DNA from: Brachyspira suanatina
GTDB lineage: Bacteria; Spirochaetota; Brachyspiria; Brachyspirales; Brachyspiraceae
DNA: 64,000 nt
NCBI RefSeq assembly: GCF_001049755.1
Contig: NZ_CVLB01000001.1
Span: 310,001 to 374,000 of the forward strand
Direction of reading: 5' to 3'
Shown here: positions 26,950 through 35,735 of the stretch, one piece after another
Position numbering within the stretch: position 1 is the first letter of the stretch
Layout of the letters: each line of letters opens with the position of its first letter
Position numbers and translations under genes: made by a program
Notes under the pieces: generated by a model
Databases searched by the model: none
The model's input: the letters and a program-made list of their open reading frames with translations, nothing else
Told to the model about the DNA's origin: nothing

Positions 26950-27184
26950 TATACCTAGACAACTATATTTTGTCAATTTTGATATTTTTCAAATGTATTA
27001 TCAACTTTTTTGCCGCACAAAAAAGTTGCAAAAAACGCAAGTATTACAACCTTGTATTATTCAATATGTATTAAGTATGTGTTAACATCTAAAATTTAGG
27101 TTAAACCTTGCCGCAGTCACGCAGAGCGTATGCAGCGGGAAAAAGAACAATAAAAAAATTACAAACTTAAAAATTTTTAGTATA
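26950..27184. mobile_element. Family B MITE-like element, copy B2, nested in A2
   Basis: 235 bases. The left end is TATACCTAGACAACTATATT then TTGTCAA; the right end is TTACAAACTTAAAAATTTTT then AGTATA. The interior has the hairpin block ACTTTTTTGCCGCACAAAAA followed by AGTTGC, shared with B4. The octamer TTAGTATA is found at both junctions (26944-26951 and 27177-27184), a possible target-site duplication, though part of it may belong to the element. It interrupts a family-A copy. Confidence 0.7.
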
Positions 27185-27340
27185 ACGCCCGCCCTAGATT
27201 TTTTTAGATTTTGAATTTCTACACCGCACGGAGAATGGCATTATAAATATAAATTGGTTTTGAATGTTAATTTTTATTATATATAAAATTTCATTAACCG
27301 TACGTAGAGTTAGTTTTTATATTTAATAATTGCTGTGTTG
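27185..27340. repeat. Family A repeat, right part of copy A2 (decayed)
   Basis: Resumes with ACGCCCGCCCTAG, then CCGCACGG near 27223 and CCGTACGTAGAG near 27297, matching the inner arms of family A. The outer right arm (GGGCGGG) is absent, so the copy is truncated or worn. The remaining bases to 27419 are plain AT-rich sequence. Confidence 0.55.
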
Positions 27341-27419
27341 TACTTTTTATTTTTTATTTGCTTATTAAAATTGAAAAATTAAAAATAATTAATAAATAAA
27401 ATAAATGATATGTAAATAT

Positions 27420-27971
27420 TTATATGGTGCTAAAATTAATTTTACCAGCACCTATATTTTTAGCTCTTTCTATCCAATCATCTACTGTTATCATTGCTGC
27501 ACTTTTAATAAATGGTTTTCTATATATGCAGTCGTTTTTAATAAGGGGTAAATTTTGTTGTATAGCATTATTAATGTTTTTTATAAATCTAGGATCACGA
27601 ATTTTAAAATTTAAACTAAATATTATAAAATAATATATATCTTTATCATTTATATTTTCAGAACTATATTCTTTAATAAAACTTCCTCTTCCTTTCTGTA
27701 TTAATTCATAAATTATTGATTCTTTATTAAGCGGTTTATCTATTTTAAAACTATTTAATACTTCTTTAAAATCATGTTGAGAAACATTATTAAAATTTTT
27801 TAATTCTATAAATAATATTTTATCATCTAACCTTATAATTAAGTCTACATTACTTAAGCAATGAGAATATTGATTTATTTTTTCTTTTCTATTTTCTTTT
27901 TCTTCAGGATCTACTATTTGAATATTATCTTCGTAGGATATTGTGAAATTATCTTTTATTAAATTTGCCAT
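27420..27971 (-). CDS. Nuclease-like partner of the adjacent ATPase
   Basis: 183-aa soluble protein. The stretch NVDLIIRLDDKILFIELKNF near residues 41-60 has the order Asp ... Glu-x-Lys of PD-(D/E)xK restriction-like nucleases, with alternating hydrophobic strands around it. The C-terminal half is unassigned. Its start is five bases after the stop of the ATPase gene, so the two are surely co-expressed. Together they look like a two-gene ATPase/nuclease defence module. The nuclease call is pattern-based only. Confidence 0.6.
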   Translation of the reverse strand: MANLIKDNFTISYEDNIQIVDPEEKENRKEKINQYSHCLSNVDLIIRLDDKILFIELKNFNNVSQHDFKEVLNSFKIDKPLNKESIIYELIQKGRGSFIKEYSSENINDKDIYYFIIFSLNFKIRDPRFIKNINNAIQQNLPLIKNDCIYRKPFIKSAAMITVDDWIERAKNIGAGKINFSTI

Positions 27972-27976
27972 ATTTG

Positions 27977-29209
27977 TTACTCAAACATTTTATCTATAGA
28001 TTCATTATGTTGTTTTATAATCTTAGCTTCTATTGGATTATATGATAAATTTGATAATATTTCATTACTTTCCACTTTTACACCATCTTTAATATTATCA
28101 TCGTCAAAGTAAAAAGAGTGAAACATTATTTCGTCATCTTTTTTTCTTTGCAATTCTATATCATTAAGAATAAAATCATTGTGTGTAGCAATGAATATTT
28201 GACAGCCCAATCTTGATAAATCTAAAAGAATTTTTACAAGCAAATCAGTTAGCTGAGGATTTAAGTTTGACTCTGGTTCATCTACTAATAAAATAGTATT
28301 TTCATCTATTTCACCATTCATTATCAGTGTATATAAAAGAGCAAGTTTTTTATGACCTTCTGCCACCATATCAAAAGAAACTTCTCCTATATGATTATAT
28401 TTAATAAAAAAACTATTATTTTTATAAACAGTTTTTCCTCCTATGGCATTTTCTATATCCATAGCTATATTTTCTAATTTTTTATCTAATGATCTTAATT
28501 TAGGAAGTTCAGCTTTTTTTAAAATGTTATAATAAATAGGTTCAAAATTAACATCTCTTTTATCATAAAGAGCTGTAAAACCATTAGAATAACTTAACAT
28601 ATCTTTACATGGAATAAATGTGAACTTCTTATTTTGAAATAGATAATTATCATTATTTTCTAATGATAAAAATAAATTATAATTATTTATATTTTTTTTA
28701 GGTTTTAGAAATAGATTTTTTATTTTTAGATTAATGGTATCATTAATTTTTATATAAAAATACTTATTAAAAAAACATTCCGTATCATTAAAAAATTTTT
28801 TAGCTTTTTCATTATCAAATATCATATCTAACAAATCTTTTAATGTATTACTTTCTATATTATCTAAATCTTCATTATCTAAATCTTCATTATCTAAATC
28901 CATTTTTAGTAATTTAAAAGCATCTTGTCCAAAAGGAGATAGTTTTTCGTCTATTTTATTGATTTTTATTGTTTTTATTTCATCATTATCTAAATCAATA
29001 TCAAAATTAAAATCAAATGAATTTATATCTATAACTTCATCTATATTATAAAAATTATTATCTAAACAATTTATAATTTTTAATAAATGAGTTTTTCCTG
29101 TACCATTTTTTCCTATAAAAACATTTAACCCTTTTGATACATTTATATCAGCATATTTAAAAACTGTAATATTCGATATTTTTATATTTTCTATTTTATT
29201 ACTTTCCAT
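27977..29209 (-). CDS. OLD/RecF-like AAA ATPase
   Basis: 410-aa ABC-type ATPase of the AAA_15/AAA_21 style. Walker A is GKNGTGKT at residues 33-40. A central roughly 200-residue insertion is poorly conserved and contains an in-phase triple repeat LDNEDLDNEDLDN. Near the C-terminus are Walker B, ILLVDEPESNLNP, and the H-loop IATHNDF. I prefer ATG 29209, which gives the canonical N-terminal strand before Walker A. An extension to 29278 would add a hydrophobic stretch that does not fit, and neither start has a strong ribosome site. It is followed directly by a nuclease-like gene and bordered by A and B repeats. Confidence 0.82.
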   Translation of the reverse strand: MESNKIENIKISNITVFKYADINVSKGLNVFIGKNGTGKTHLLKIINCLDNNFYNIDEVIDINSFDFNFDIDLDNDEIKTIKINKIDEKLSPFGQDAFKLLKMDLDNEDLDNEDLDNIESNTLKDLLDMIFDNEKAKKFFNDTECFFNKYFYIKINDTINLKIKNLFLKPKKNINNYNLFLSLENNDNYLFQNKKFTFIPCKDMLSYSNGFTALYDKRDVNFEPIYYNILKKAELPKLRSLDKKLENIAMDIENAIGGKTVYKNNSFFIKYNHIGEVSFDMVAEGHKKLALLYTLIMNGEIDENTILLVDEPESNLNPQLTDLLVKILLDLSRLGCQIFIATHNDFILNDIELQRKKDDEIMFHSFYFDDDNIKDGVKVESNEILSNLSYNPIEAKIIKQHNESIDKMFE

Positions 29210-29407
29210 AATATTAATTGTATCGGATAAAAGATCAATATATATTAATATTAAATTGATTATTTTTATAAATGTCATATAATTTATAATACTTGAAAAA
29301 TATATGAATTTGCAATATAATTTTCGACATTAAAAATATGTAAACTAAATTTTAATATTTTAATAAAAATTAATAGTATCTATCAAACAAACTACGGAGT
29401 GTTAATC

Positions 29408-31969
29408 ATGGAATATAATTTTACTACCATTGAAAAGAAATGGCAGAAATTCTGGAAAGATAATCAGTCTTTCAAAACAGTATCTAAACCTACAAACAAA
29501 AAATATTATGTACTAGAAATGTTTCCGTATCCATCTGGAAAAATGCATATGGGGCATGTTTCTAATTATACTATAGCTGACTCTATAGCTAGATACTATA
29601 AACTGTTAGGATATGATATTTTGCACCCAATGGGCTGGGACGCTTTCGGTATGCCTGCAGAAAATGCTGCTATAGAACATAAAACTCACCCTGCTGAATG
29701 GACTTTGAAAAATATTGCTAATATGAAAGATCAGTTAAACTTGCTTGGATATTCCTATGATTGGGATAGAGAAGTTACTACTTGTTTGCCTGATTATTAT
29801 AAATGGGGACAATGGTTCATATTAAAAATGTATGAGAAAGGTCTTTTATATAGAAAAGGCGGAGATGTTAACTGGTGCGATCATTGTAATACAGTACTTG
29901 CAAATGAACAGGTTACTCCTGAAGGTACTTGCTGGAGATGTGACGGAGAAGTTACTAAAAAGAAACTTGAACAATGGTATATAAAAGTTACTGATTATGC
30001 AGAACAATTAGATGCAGATTTGAAATTATTAGAAGGTTATTGGCCTGATAATGTTATAGCTATGCAGAAAAACTGGATAGGAAGAAGTGTAGGTGCTTAT
30101 ATTAATTTCAATTTAGATGACGGCAAAGAGTTTCCTATATTTACAACTCGCCCGGACACTATTTACGGTGTTACTTATATGGCTATAGCTTGGAACTATG
30201 ACGGACTTTTAGATATGTGTACTCCTGAACAAAAAAGTGCTGTAGAAGAGTTTATTAAAAAGTCTGCTAAGATTGACCAAAAAACAGATTATGAGAAAGA
30301 AGGTGTATTTACTGGAAGATATGTAGTTAATCCATTTAATGGAGAGAAAGCTCCTTTATATGCTGCTAATTTCGTTTTAGCTGAGTATGGTAGTGGTGCT
30401 GTAATGGCTGTTCCTGCTCATGACCAAAGGGACTTTGAATTTGCTAAAAAATACAATATTCCTGTAAAAGTTGTTATACAAAATGCTGATAATTCTTTAA
30501 AAGCTGAAAACATGATAGAGGCTTATACTGAAGACGGTACAGTTGTTAATTCAGATATTTTAAATGGACTTTCTTCAAGAGATGCTATAAAAAGAGCAAT
30601 AGAGTATGCTACAGAAAAAGGCTTTGGAAAAGAGAAAGTTCAATATAAACTTAGAGATTGGCTCATATCAAGACAAAGATATTGGGGAAATCCTTTACCA
30701 TTTGTACATTGTGAGAAATGCGGTGTTGTTCCTGTACCTGAAAGCGAATTACCTATAACACTTCCTATGGATATAGAGTTTACAGTTGGAGATAACCCTC
30801 TTAAAAAATCAGAATCATTCGTTAATACTACTTGTCCTAAATGCGGCGGCAAGGCTAGAAGAGAAACTGATACTATGGATACATTCACATGCAGTTCTTG
30901 GTATTATGCTAGATATACAGATGCTCATAACACTCAAATGCCTTTCGATTCTGATATTGCAAATGCTTGGCTTGGAGTTGATCAGTATATAGGAGGTATT
31001 GAACATGCTTGTATGCACCTTTTATATTCAAGATTCTGGTACAAGTTTATGAGAGATATAGGACTTGTTAAAGGTGATGAGCCTTTCAATAGACTTCTCA
31101 CTCAAGGTATGGTTTTAGCAAATAGTTATGAATCAAGAGAGTTAAAGAAATTCTATACTCAGGAACAAATGAATAATAAAGAGTATGAGAAAGACGGTAT
31201 TAAAAGAGAAGATATAATAATAAAAATGGAAAAGATGTCTAAATCAAAAGCTAATGGTGTTGATCCTGCTGAGATTATAGAGCTTTTCGGTGCCGATGCT
31301 GTTAGAATATTTGTTATGTTTGTTGCTCCTCCTGAAAAAGATAAGGAATGGTCTGATGAAGGTGTTAAAGGTTCTTCAAGATTCTTAAACAGAATTTGGA
31401 ACTTATTCCTCAAATACAAAGATGAAGAAGCATTCAAAAGCGGCAAATCATTTGATTATAATAATCTTTCAAAAGAAGGACAAAAATTATTCAGAAAATA
31501 TAATAAAACTATTAAGAAAGTTACAATAGATATTAAAGACAGATTCCATTTCAATACTGCAATTGCTGCTTTGATGGAGCTTTTGAATGATATGTCTGTA
31601 ATAAAATTAGCTAATAATGATGATTATGCTATGTTTAAAGAAGTTATAAGAGGATATTTAATACTTCTTAATCCTATAGCTCCTCATATGACAGAAGAAC
31701 TTTATCAGATATTAAACTTCGGAAAAATGATACTTGAAGAAAGCTGGGTTGAGCATGATGAACAGTATTGCAAAGATGATACATTCGAGCTTGTATTCCA
31801 AGTTAATGGTAAGATAAGAGATAGGGTAGAAGCTGATGTTAATATAAGCGAAGATGATGCAAAAACTCAGGCATTATCAAGTGAAAAAGTTAAAGCATTC
31901 ACAGACGGCAAAAACATTGTTAAAGTTGTTTATGTTAAAGGAAAACTTGTAAACATCGTTGTAAAATAA
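29408..31969 (+). CDS. leuS: Leucyl-tRNA synthetase
   Basis: 853-aa class I aminoacyl-tRNA synthetase that charges tRNA-Leu. The HIGH motif appears as PYPSGKMHMGHVSNY near residue 45, the tRNA-editing domain (TTRPDTIYGVTYMAIA) near 250 and KMSKSKANGVDP near 620. Zinc knuckles CDHC...CWRC and CEKC...CPKC are present. ATG 29408 follows CGGAG by eight bases; the upstream in-frame GTG overlaps that site. No T-box or attenuator is visible in the 130-base leader. Confidence 0.97.
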   Translation: MEYNFTTIEKKWQKFWKDNQSFKTVSKPTNKKYYVLEMFPYPSGKMHMGHVSNYTIADSIARYYKLLGYDILHPMGWDAFGMPAENAAIEHKTHPAEWTLKNIANMKDQLNLLGYSYDWDREVTTCLPDYYKWGQWFILKMYEKGLLYRKGGDVNWCDHCNTVLANEQVTPEGTCWRCDGEVTKKKLEQWYIKVTDYAEQLDADLKLLEGYWPDNVIAMQKNWIGRSVGAYINFNLDDGKEFPIFTTRPDTIYGVTYMAIAWNYDGLLDMCTPEQKSAVEEFIKKSAKIDQKTDYEKEGVFTGRYVVNPFNGEKAPLYAANFVLAEYGSGAVMAVPAHDQRDFEFAKKYNIPVKVVIQNADNSLKAENMIEAYTEDGTVVNSDILNGLSSRDAIKRAIEYATEKGFGKEKVQYKLRDWLISRQRYWGNPLPFVHCEKCGVVPVPESELPITLPMDIEFTVGDNPLKKSESFVNTTCPKCGGKARRETDTMDTFTCSSWYYARYTDAHNTQMPFDSDIANAWLGVDQYIGGIEHACMHLLYSRFWYKFMRDIGLVKGDEPFNRLLTQGMVLANSYESRELKKFYTQEQMNNKEYEKDGIKREDIIIKMEKMSKSKANGVDPAEIIELFGADAVRIFVMFVAPPEKDKEWSDEGVKGSSRFLNRIWNLFLKYKDEEAFKSGKSFDYNNLSKEGQKLFRKYNKTIKKVTIDIKDRFHFNTAIAALMELLNDMSVIKLANNDDYAMFKEVIRGYLILLNPIAPHMTEELYQILNFGKMILEESWVEHDEQYCKDDTFELVFQVNGKIRDRVEADVNISEDDAKTQALSSEKVKAFTDGKNIVKVVYVKGKLVNIVVK

Positions 31970-31991
31970 AATATAATTAATTTGAAATAAT

Positions 31992-32029
31992 AAAAAAGAG
32001 TATGGATTAAAAGTCTATACTCTTTTTTG
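31992..32029. terminator. Terminator after leuS, usable in both directions
   Basis: AAAAAAGAGTATGGA, seven-base loop, TCTATACTCTTTTTT, between convergent leuS and the SGNH hydrolase gene. Confidence 0.88.
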
Positions 32030-32055
32030 TAGTTTATATTATAAATCAAATATTA

Positions 32056-32697
32056 TTATTTATTAAAAATATTTTTTATTTCTCTAGCTAAATTTTCAGC
32101 TATTATTTTATGTGATTCTTTATCAAGATGTATTTGATCCTTTTCACTAGGCTTTACTATACTTCCTAAATCAAAAAAATGAACTTTTTCTTGTTCGGCG
32201 AGCAATTTATATTTGGAAGCTAATTCTTTAGATATTTGTACAGAATTTTGATTAAATCCTGAAAAATCATTAACAATATCAACTTTATCTCCCACTGGAG
32301 GAGGGGCAAGCAGTAAAATTTCAGGCTTTTTATATCCCATTGGATCCTCGCTATTTCTAATTTTGAATATAAGTCTTTTCATTCCTTTAGCAATTAAATT
32401 AGAAGTAGCAGAAAAATGTGCCTTTACATCATTCGTACCCAAAGATAGTATAACTAAATCTAATGGTTTATGTGTTTCTAATGATATTTCTATATATGCA
32501 ATTCCATTTCTTCCAGGTTCAAATGGATCATCAAATACTGTTGTTCTGCCTCCCAAACCTTCCTCAATAATCCTATAATCGTTGCCTAAAATATTCTGTA
32601 ATATTCCTGTCCATCTTTCATCTATGGAATATCTCTTATTTGCCATTGGTATAGAACCAAATGTGTTGCTGTCACCATAACATAATATATTTATCAT
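32056..32697 (-). CDS. SGNH/GDSL-family hydrolase
   Basis: 213-aa esterase-fold protein. Block I is YGDSNTFGS with the nucleophilic serine at residue 10. Block II is GLGGRTT, block III is SLGTNDVK and block V is DQIHLD with the catalytic Asp/His pair. The pattern is closest to the arylesterase/acetylxylan-esterase-type SGNH group. There is no signal peptide, so it acts in the cytoplasm. The substrate is unknown. Confidence 0.9.
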   Translation of the reverse strand: MINILCYGDSNTFGSIPMANKRYSIDERWTGILQNILGNDYRIIEEGLGGRTTVFDDPFEPGRNGIAYIEISLETHKPLDLVILSLGTNDVKAHFSATSNLIAKGMKRLIFKIRNSEDPMGYKKPEILLLAPPPVGDKVDIVNDFSGFNQNSVQISKELASKYKLLAEQEKVHFFDLGSIVKPSEKDQIHLDKESHKIIAENLAREIKNIFNK

Positions 32698-32772
32698 AAT
32701 TTTAATGTCCTATTAAGTAAATTTTATTTTTTGTTATTATTAATATTACTAATATAAGTTTATATATTAATT

Positions 32773-32857
32773 ATGCTATTAATTTTTTAAAGCGATAAAC
32801 GAGCAGCTGATAACTTTAGTTGTCAGCTACATTTAAGCGAGTTTATCGCTAGCAATA
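32773..32857. repeat. Family C-like hairpin element
   Basis: Two nested perfect stems: AGCGATAAAC / GTTTATCGCT (32791-32800 with 32841-32850) and AGCTGATAAC-TTTA-GTTGTCAGCT (32805-32828). The right flank AGCAATAAT matches the right end of the family-C copies at 35.6 kb. It could be a small RNA or an insertion relic; no T-run follows, so it is not a standard terminator. Confidence 0.55.
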
Positions 32858-32929
32858 ATACTAATAAAAATATATTTGTCAATATTAATTATTGATAAAC
32901 ATATTTTTAATATTTTCTATTTAGCTTTA

Positions 32930-33046
32930 ATTACATACCCCGCCCTTTATTCTTTATTATTTTATTTTATTTTATTTTTAAATAATAATTTTTATTGTAC
33001 TTATAGCTTAATCAGAAATTACAGCCCCACCAAGTTTTTATTAGAT
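32930..33046. repeat. Family A repeat, left fragment A3, joined to B3
   Basis: Starts ATTACATACCCCGCCCTTTA, the best-preserved outer arm of the family, followed by AATCAGAAATTACAGCCCCA at 33010-33029. It then runs without a gap into the family-B element. No right half of the A copy is recognisable beyond B3. Confidence 0.65.
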
Positions 33047-33456
33047 TTAAAATTTTTAAGTTTGTCAATTTTTTTATTCAACTTTTTCCCGCCGCAAAAA
33101 GTTGCTGCCGCAGGCACGCTTCGCGAAAGTGCAAGTATAAAATTAGTATTAAATCATACTAAAATTGTACTGCATGTAAAATAATTTGTTAAATTTAAGC
33201 CAAATATAGTCTTTCGCGAAGCGTATCCAAGTTTATCGAGGATATAGCTTCTCGCCGTAGGCGTACTTCGTATGTGGCAATACCACACCTACACTTACAG
33301 TGGACTTCGTCAGGTACTCCTTTCAGTCGCAGTACTTCCTTCGGTCGCAAAAGAAGTGGGGTGCTGCACGCTGTGTATTTCGTAAGGGCAAAGCCCTGCA
33401 GATATTTAAAATTTAAAAAAATTATTTCCGACAAAATATAGTTGTTTATGTATATA
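33047..33456. mobile_element. Family B MITE-like element, copy B3 (inverted relative to B1)
   Basis: About 410 bases. The left end AAAATTTTTAAGTTTGTCAA and the next 80 bases are the exact inverse of the right end of B1. The right end is GACAAAATATAGTTGTTTAT then GTATATA. The interior is the longest of the four copies and carries several short palindromes (TTTCGCGAAG, CTTCGGTCG, GGGCAAAGCCC). No coding frame is convincing. The bases from 33457 to 33621 hold nothing recognisable. Confidence 0.72.
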
Positions 33457-33621
33457 CAAAAGTTAACAAAAGTAATTATTTATGTATGTAATTTATAGTT
33501 AATCTATATTCATAGTATTGTTATGGCTGTGGAGTGTATATGATAAATTTATATTTTTTATATATTTGTGGAAGTATTACCTAATTAATTTTAGATAAAT
33601 ACTACCGCAAATAAAAATTTA

Positions 33622-34641
33622 TTATTGATTAGAATTATTTTCTACAAATTCCCTTGCACTATCAACATTATAATTATAAGATTTAAAACCTTCTTCTTCG
33701 GTATTTGCTATGTTTATAATGTTTATTGAGTCTTTTATATCATTAAACTCTTCACTATCGTTTACTGTTTCATGTAAAAGTTTTAATGTTTCATAATTAT
33801 TGATTGTGAAAAACATTTGCATATCATTATTTCTGCTTAAATTTAAAATGCTTTTAAATAGATATTTAGCTGTTTCATTGTCTAAAGAGCTGGCTATATC
33901 ATCTGCTAAAATCACATTATTTTTATTTGCAGCTATAGGAAGTATTATAGATAAATATTTTTTTAATCCTTCACCCATTAAATTCAATATTACTAATTTA
34001 TTCATTCCTTCAATATTAATATAAATATCATTGTTAAGTACACTTATTGCTTTTATATTTTTATTGAAAAATGAAAGCATTTCTATTATAGGCTCTTCAT
34101 TTTTATTTTTTAAGATTTCTATTAAATATGCTGTTAATGTATTATATTCTATATTACTTGTTATATATGTTTCTTCTCTATTTCCTACATTATCAGTTTT
34201 TTTATTCATCATATATATTGTATTATTGATGTTTGGAATATTTAATTTTTTTTCTTCTATAGTGTCATCATTGTTGATTATAGTATTATAGTTTAATTCT
34301 ATATTATCATCTTTAGGTATTTTATTATCTTTTAATACTGGGCTAATATTTATATTGTAGCTTGTATTATCATATTTATTATAATTAAAATTTATATTGT
34401 TGTTATAATCAAAATTATAAAATAATGTTTTTATTTCAGTTTTATTTTCTTTGAATCTGCTAATAGTTTTTATATTTTCTATTACATTAATACGGGATTC
34501 TGATAAAATAAGCATTAAGGCTTCAAGTATAGTAGTTTTTCCGGAATTATTTTTTCCTACTAAGAAATTTATTTTTTTTATATCATCTATTTTAATTTTG
34601 TTAAAACATTTAAAATTTTCTATATATAAGTCTTTAATCAT
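33622..34641 (-). CDS. Lone ABC-type AAA ATPase
   Basis: 339-aa ATPase of the AAA_15/RecF-like class. Walker A is GKNNSGKT (residues 29-36), preceded by the typical IKDLYIENFKCF strand. The middle is very Asn-rich and divergent. Near the C-terminus NVILADDIASSLDN takes the Walker B place with Asp-Asp instead of Asp-Glu, and the H-loop is weak (FFTINNYE, without histidine). It may therefore be catalytically impaired. I chose ATG 34641; an ATG four codons earlier is also possible. Unlike the other two ATPases here it has no adjacent partner gene; a B element lies just beyond its 3' end. Confidence 0.72.
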   Translation of the reverse strand: MIKDLYIENFKCFNKIKIDDIKKINFLVGKNNSGKTTILEALMLILSESRINVIENIKTISRFKENKTEIKTLFYNFDYNNNINFNYNKYDNTSYNINISPVLKDNKIPKDDNIELNYNTIINNDDTIEEKKLNIPNINNTIYMMNKKTDNVGNREETYITSNIEYNTLTAYLIEILKNKNEEPIIEMLSFFNKNIKAISVLNNDIYINIEGMNKLVILNLMGEGLKKYLSIILPIAANKNNVILADDIASSLDNETAKYLFKSILNLSRNNDMQMFFTINNYETLKLLHETVNDSEEFNDIKDSINIINIANTEEEGFKSYNYNVDSAREFVENNSNQ

Positions 34642-34782
34642 AAAAAAATCCATTGAATTTAAATTAATCTAAAATTAAATATCGGAGTTTTGAGAAAAAA
34701 ATAGAGTTTATTAATTTTTACATTTATAAATTATATGCTATAATAAATACAATTATCAATATAATATTTTAGGGGATTAAAA

Positions 34783-35499
34783 ATGTATATACTGCCAGCG
34801 ATAGATTTGAAAAATGGAGAGGTTGTACGACTTGTAGAAGGAGATTATGATAATAAAACAACTTATTTTAAAGATCCTTTAGAAGTTTTGGATTTTTTTA
34901 TTGAAAGCGGAAGCAGTTATTTGCATGTTGTTGATTTAGATGGGGCAAGCGACGGAGAAACTATCAATTTTAAAACAATAGAAAAAATAATAAAAAAATG
35001 TGATTTATTTGTAGAAGTAGGCGGCGGTATAAGAAATGAAGAAACTATAAAAAAATATTTGGATATAGGGGTAAAAAGAACAATATTAGGAACTGCAGCT
35101 GTTGAAAATATTGATTTTACTAATAACATGATCAATAAGTATAAAGAGCATATAGCAGTTTCTATTGATTCAAGAGATAGAATGATAGCTGTTAAGGGAT
35201 GGAAAGAGATAAAAAAAGAAGATTCTGTTGAATTTTGTATTAAATTGGATAGCATGGGAATAGATACTATTATATATACAGATATTTCAAAAGACGGCAA
35301 ACTTTCCGGCACTAATTTGGATATTTATAAAGAGTTAAGAGAAAAAATTTCATGTAATATAATAGCTTCAGGCGGTGTTACATTTGAAGAAGAAATTATA
35401 AAATTAAGAGATATGAAAATTAATGGGGCTATAGTTGGAAAAGCTATATATGAAGGTAGAATGGATTTGAAAAGAATAATAGAAATAGCAAAGCAGTAA
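34783..35499 (+). CDS. hisA: ProFAR isomerase (histidine biosynthesis)
   Basis: 238-aa HisA, which converts ProFAR to PRFAR in histidine synthesis. The N-terminal active-site aspartate is in LPAIDLKNGEVVRL. The phosphate-binding repeats are VEVGGGIRN and ASGGV, and the second catalytic aspartate is in YTDISKDGKLSG. It is a half-barrel duplication as expected, of normal length. The ribosome site AGGGG precedes the ATG. No other his gene is within the window, so it is not in a his operon here. Confidence 0.93.
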   Translation: MYILPAIDLKNGEVVRLVEGDYDNKTTYFKDPLEVLDFFIESGSSYLHVVDLDGASDGETINFKTIEKIIKKCDLFVEVGGGIRNEETIKKYLDIGVKRTILGTAAVENIDFTNNMINKYKEHIAVSIDSRDRMIAVKGWKEIKKEDSVEFCIKLDSMGIDTIIYTDISKDGKLSGTNLDIYKELREKISCNIIASGGVTFEEEIIKLRDMKINGAIVGKAIYEGRMDLKRIIEIAKQ

Positions 35500-35526
35500 T
35501 TTAATATTGTAATAATAGTGTTGTAT

Positions 35527-35628
35527 ATAATTGCTAAATTTTTTTGGGGATTATAAAAGTTGTGAGCGTCTAGCAAATTCGCCAAAGGCGGTTAGAGATG
35601 ATTAACGAACAATTTTTATTAGCAATAT
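35527..35628. repeat. Family C hairpin element, copy C1
   Basis: Starts ATTGCTAAATTTTTTTGGGG and ends TTTTTATTAGCAAT, giving inverted ends ATTGCTAA / TTAGCAAT. Its centre, GTGAGCGTCTAGCAAATTCG, followed by CCAAAGGCGGTTAGAG, can form a hairpin. It lies directly beside C2. Confidence 0.65.
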
Positions 35629-35639
35629 TTTTTATATGC

Positions 35640-35733
35640 AGTTATTAATTTTTTGGGGGGTATCATAAAAATTGTGAGCGTCTAGCAAATTTATTTGCTA
35701 GAGGTGATTAGCGAACAATTTTTATTAGCAATA
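35640..35733. repeat. Family C hairpin element, copy C2
   Basis: Near-duplicate of C1, with a perfect inner hairpin TCTAGCAAA-TTTA-TTTGCTAGA (around 35680-35703) flanked by AAAATTGTGAGCG and GCGAACAATTTTT. It ends three bases before the start codon of the next gene, so it forms the leader of that gene. Confidence 0.65.
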
Positions 35734-35735
35734 AT

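Noticed and set aside
28840-28910. Triple 18-base direct repeat inside the ATPase gene
   Set aside because: In phase, encoding LDNED units in a variable loop; looks like ordinary low-complexity drift.
29279-29407. T-box leader for leuS
   Set aside because: The leader is short, with no T-box sequence and no antiterminator/terminator pair.
33047-33456. Coding gene in the longest B copy
   Set aside because: Frames are short, unconserved between copies and dominated by palindromic GC blocks.
34917-35312. Long open frame antisense to hisA, and similar antisense frames inside other genes
   Set aside because: They mirror the codon pattern of clear genes, lack ribosome sites and have no recognisable product.
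35560-35628. tRNA-like gene in the GC-richer hairpin
   Set aside because: No acceptor stem, anticodon arm or TTC loop could be placed.
35527-35733. The duplicated C elements as the start of a CRISPR array
   Set aside because: Only two units, each internally palindromic and adjacent, with no unique spacers and no cas genes in the window.
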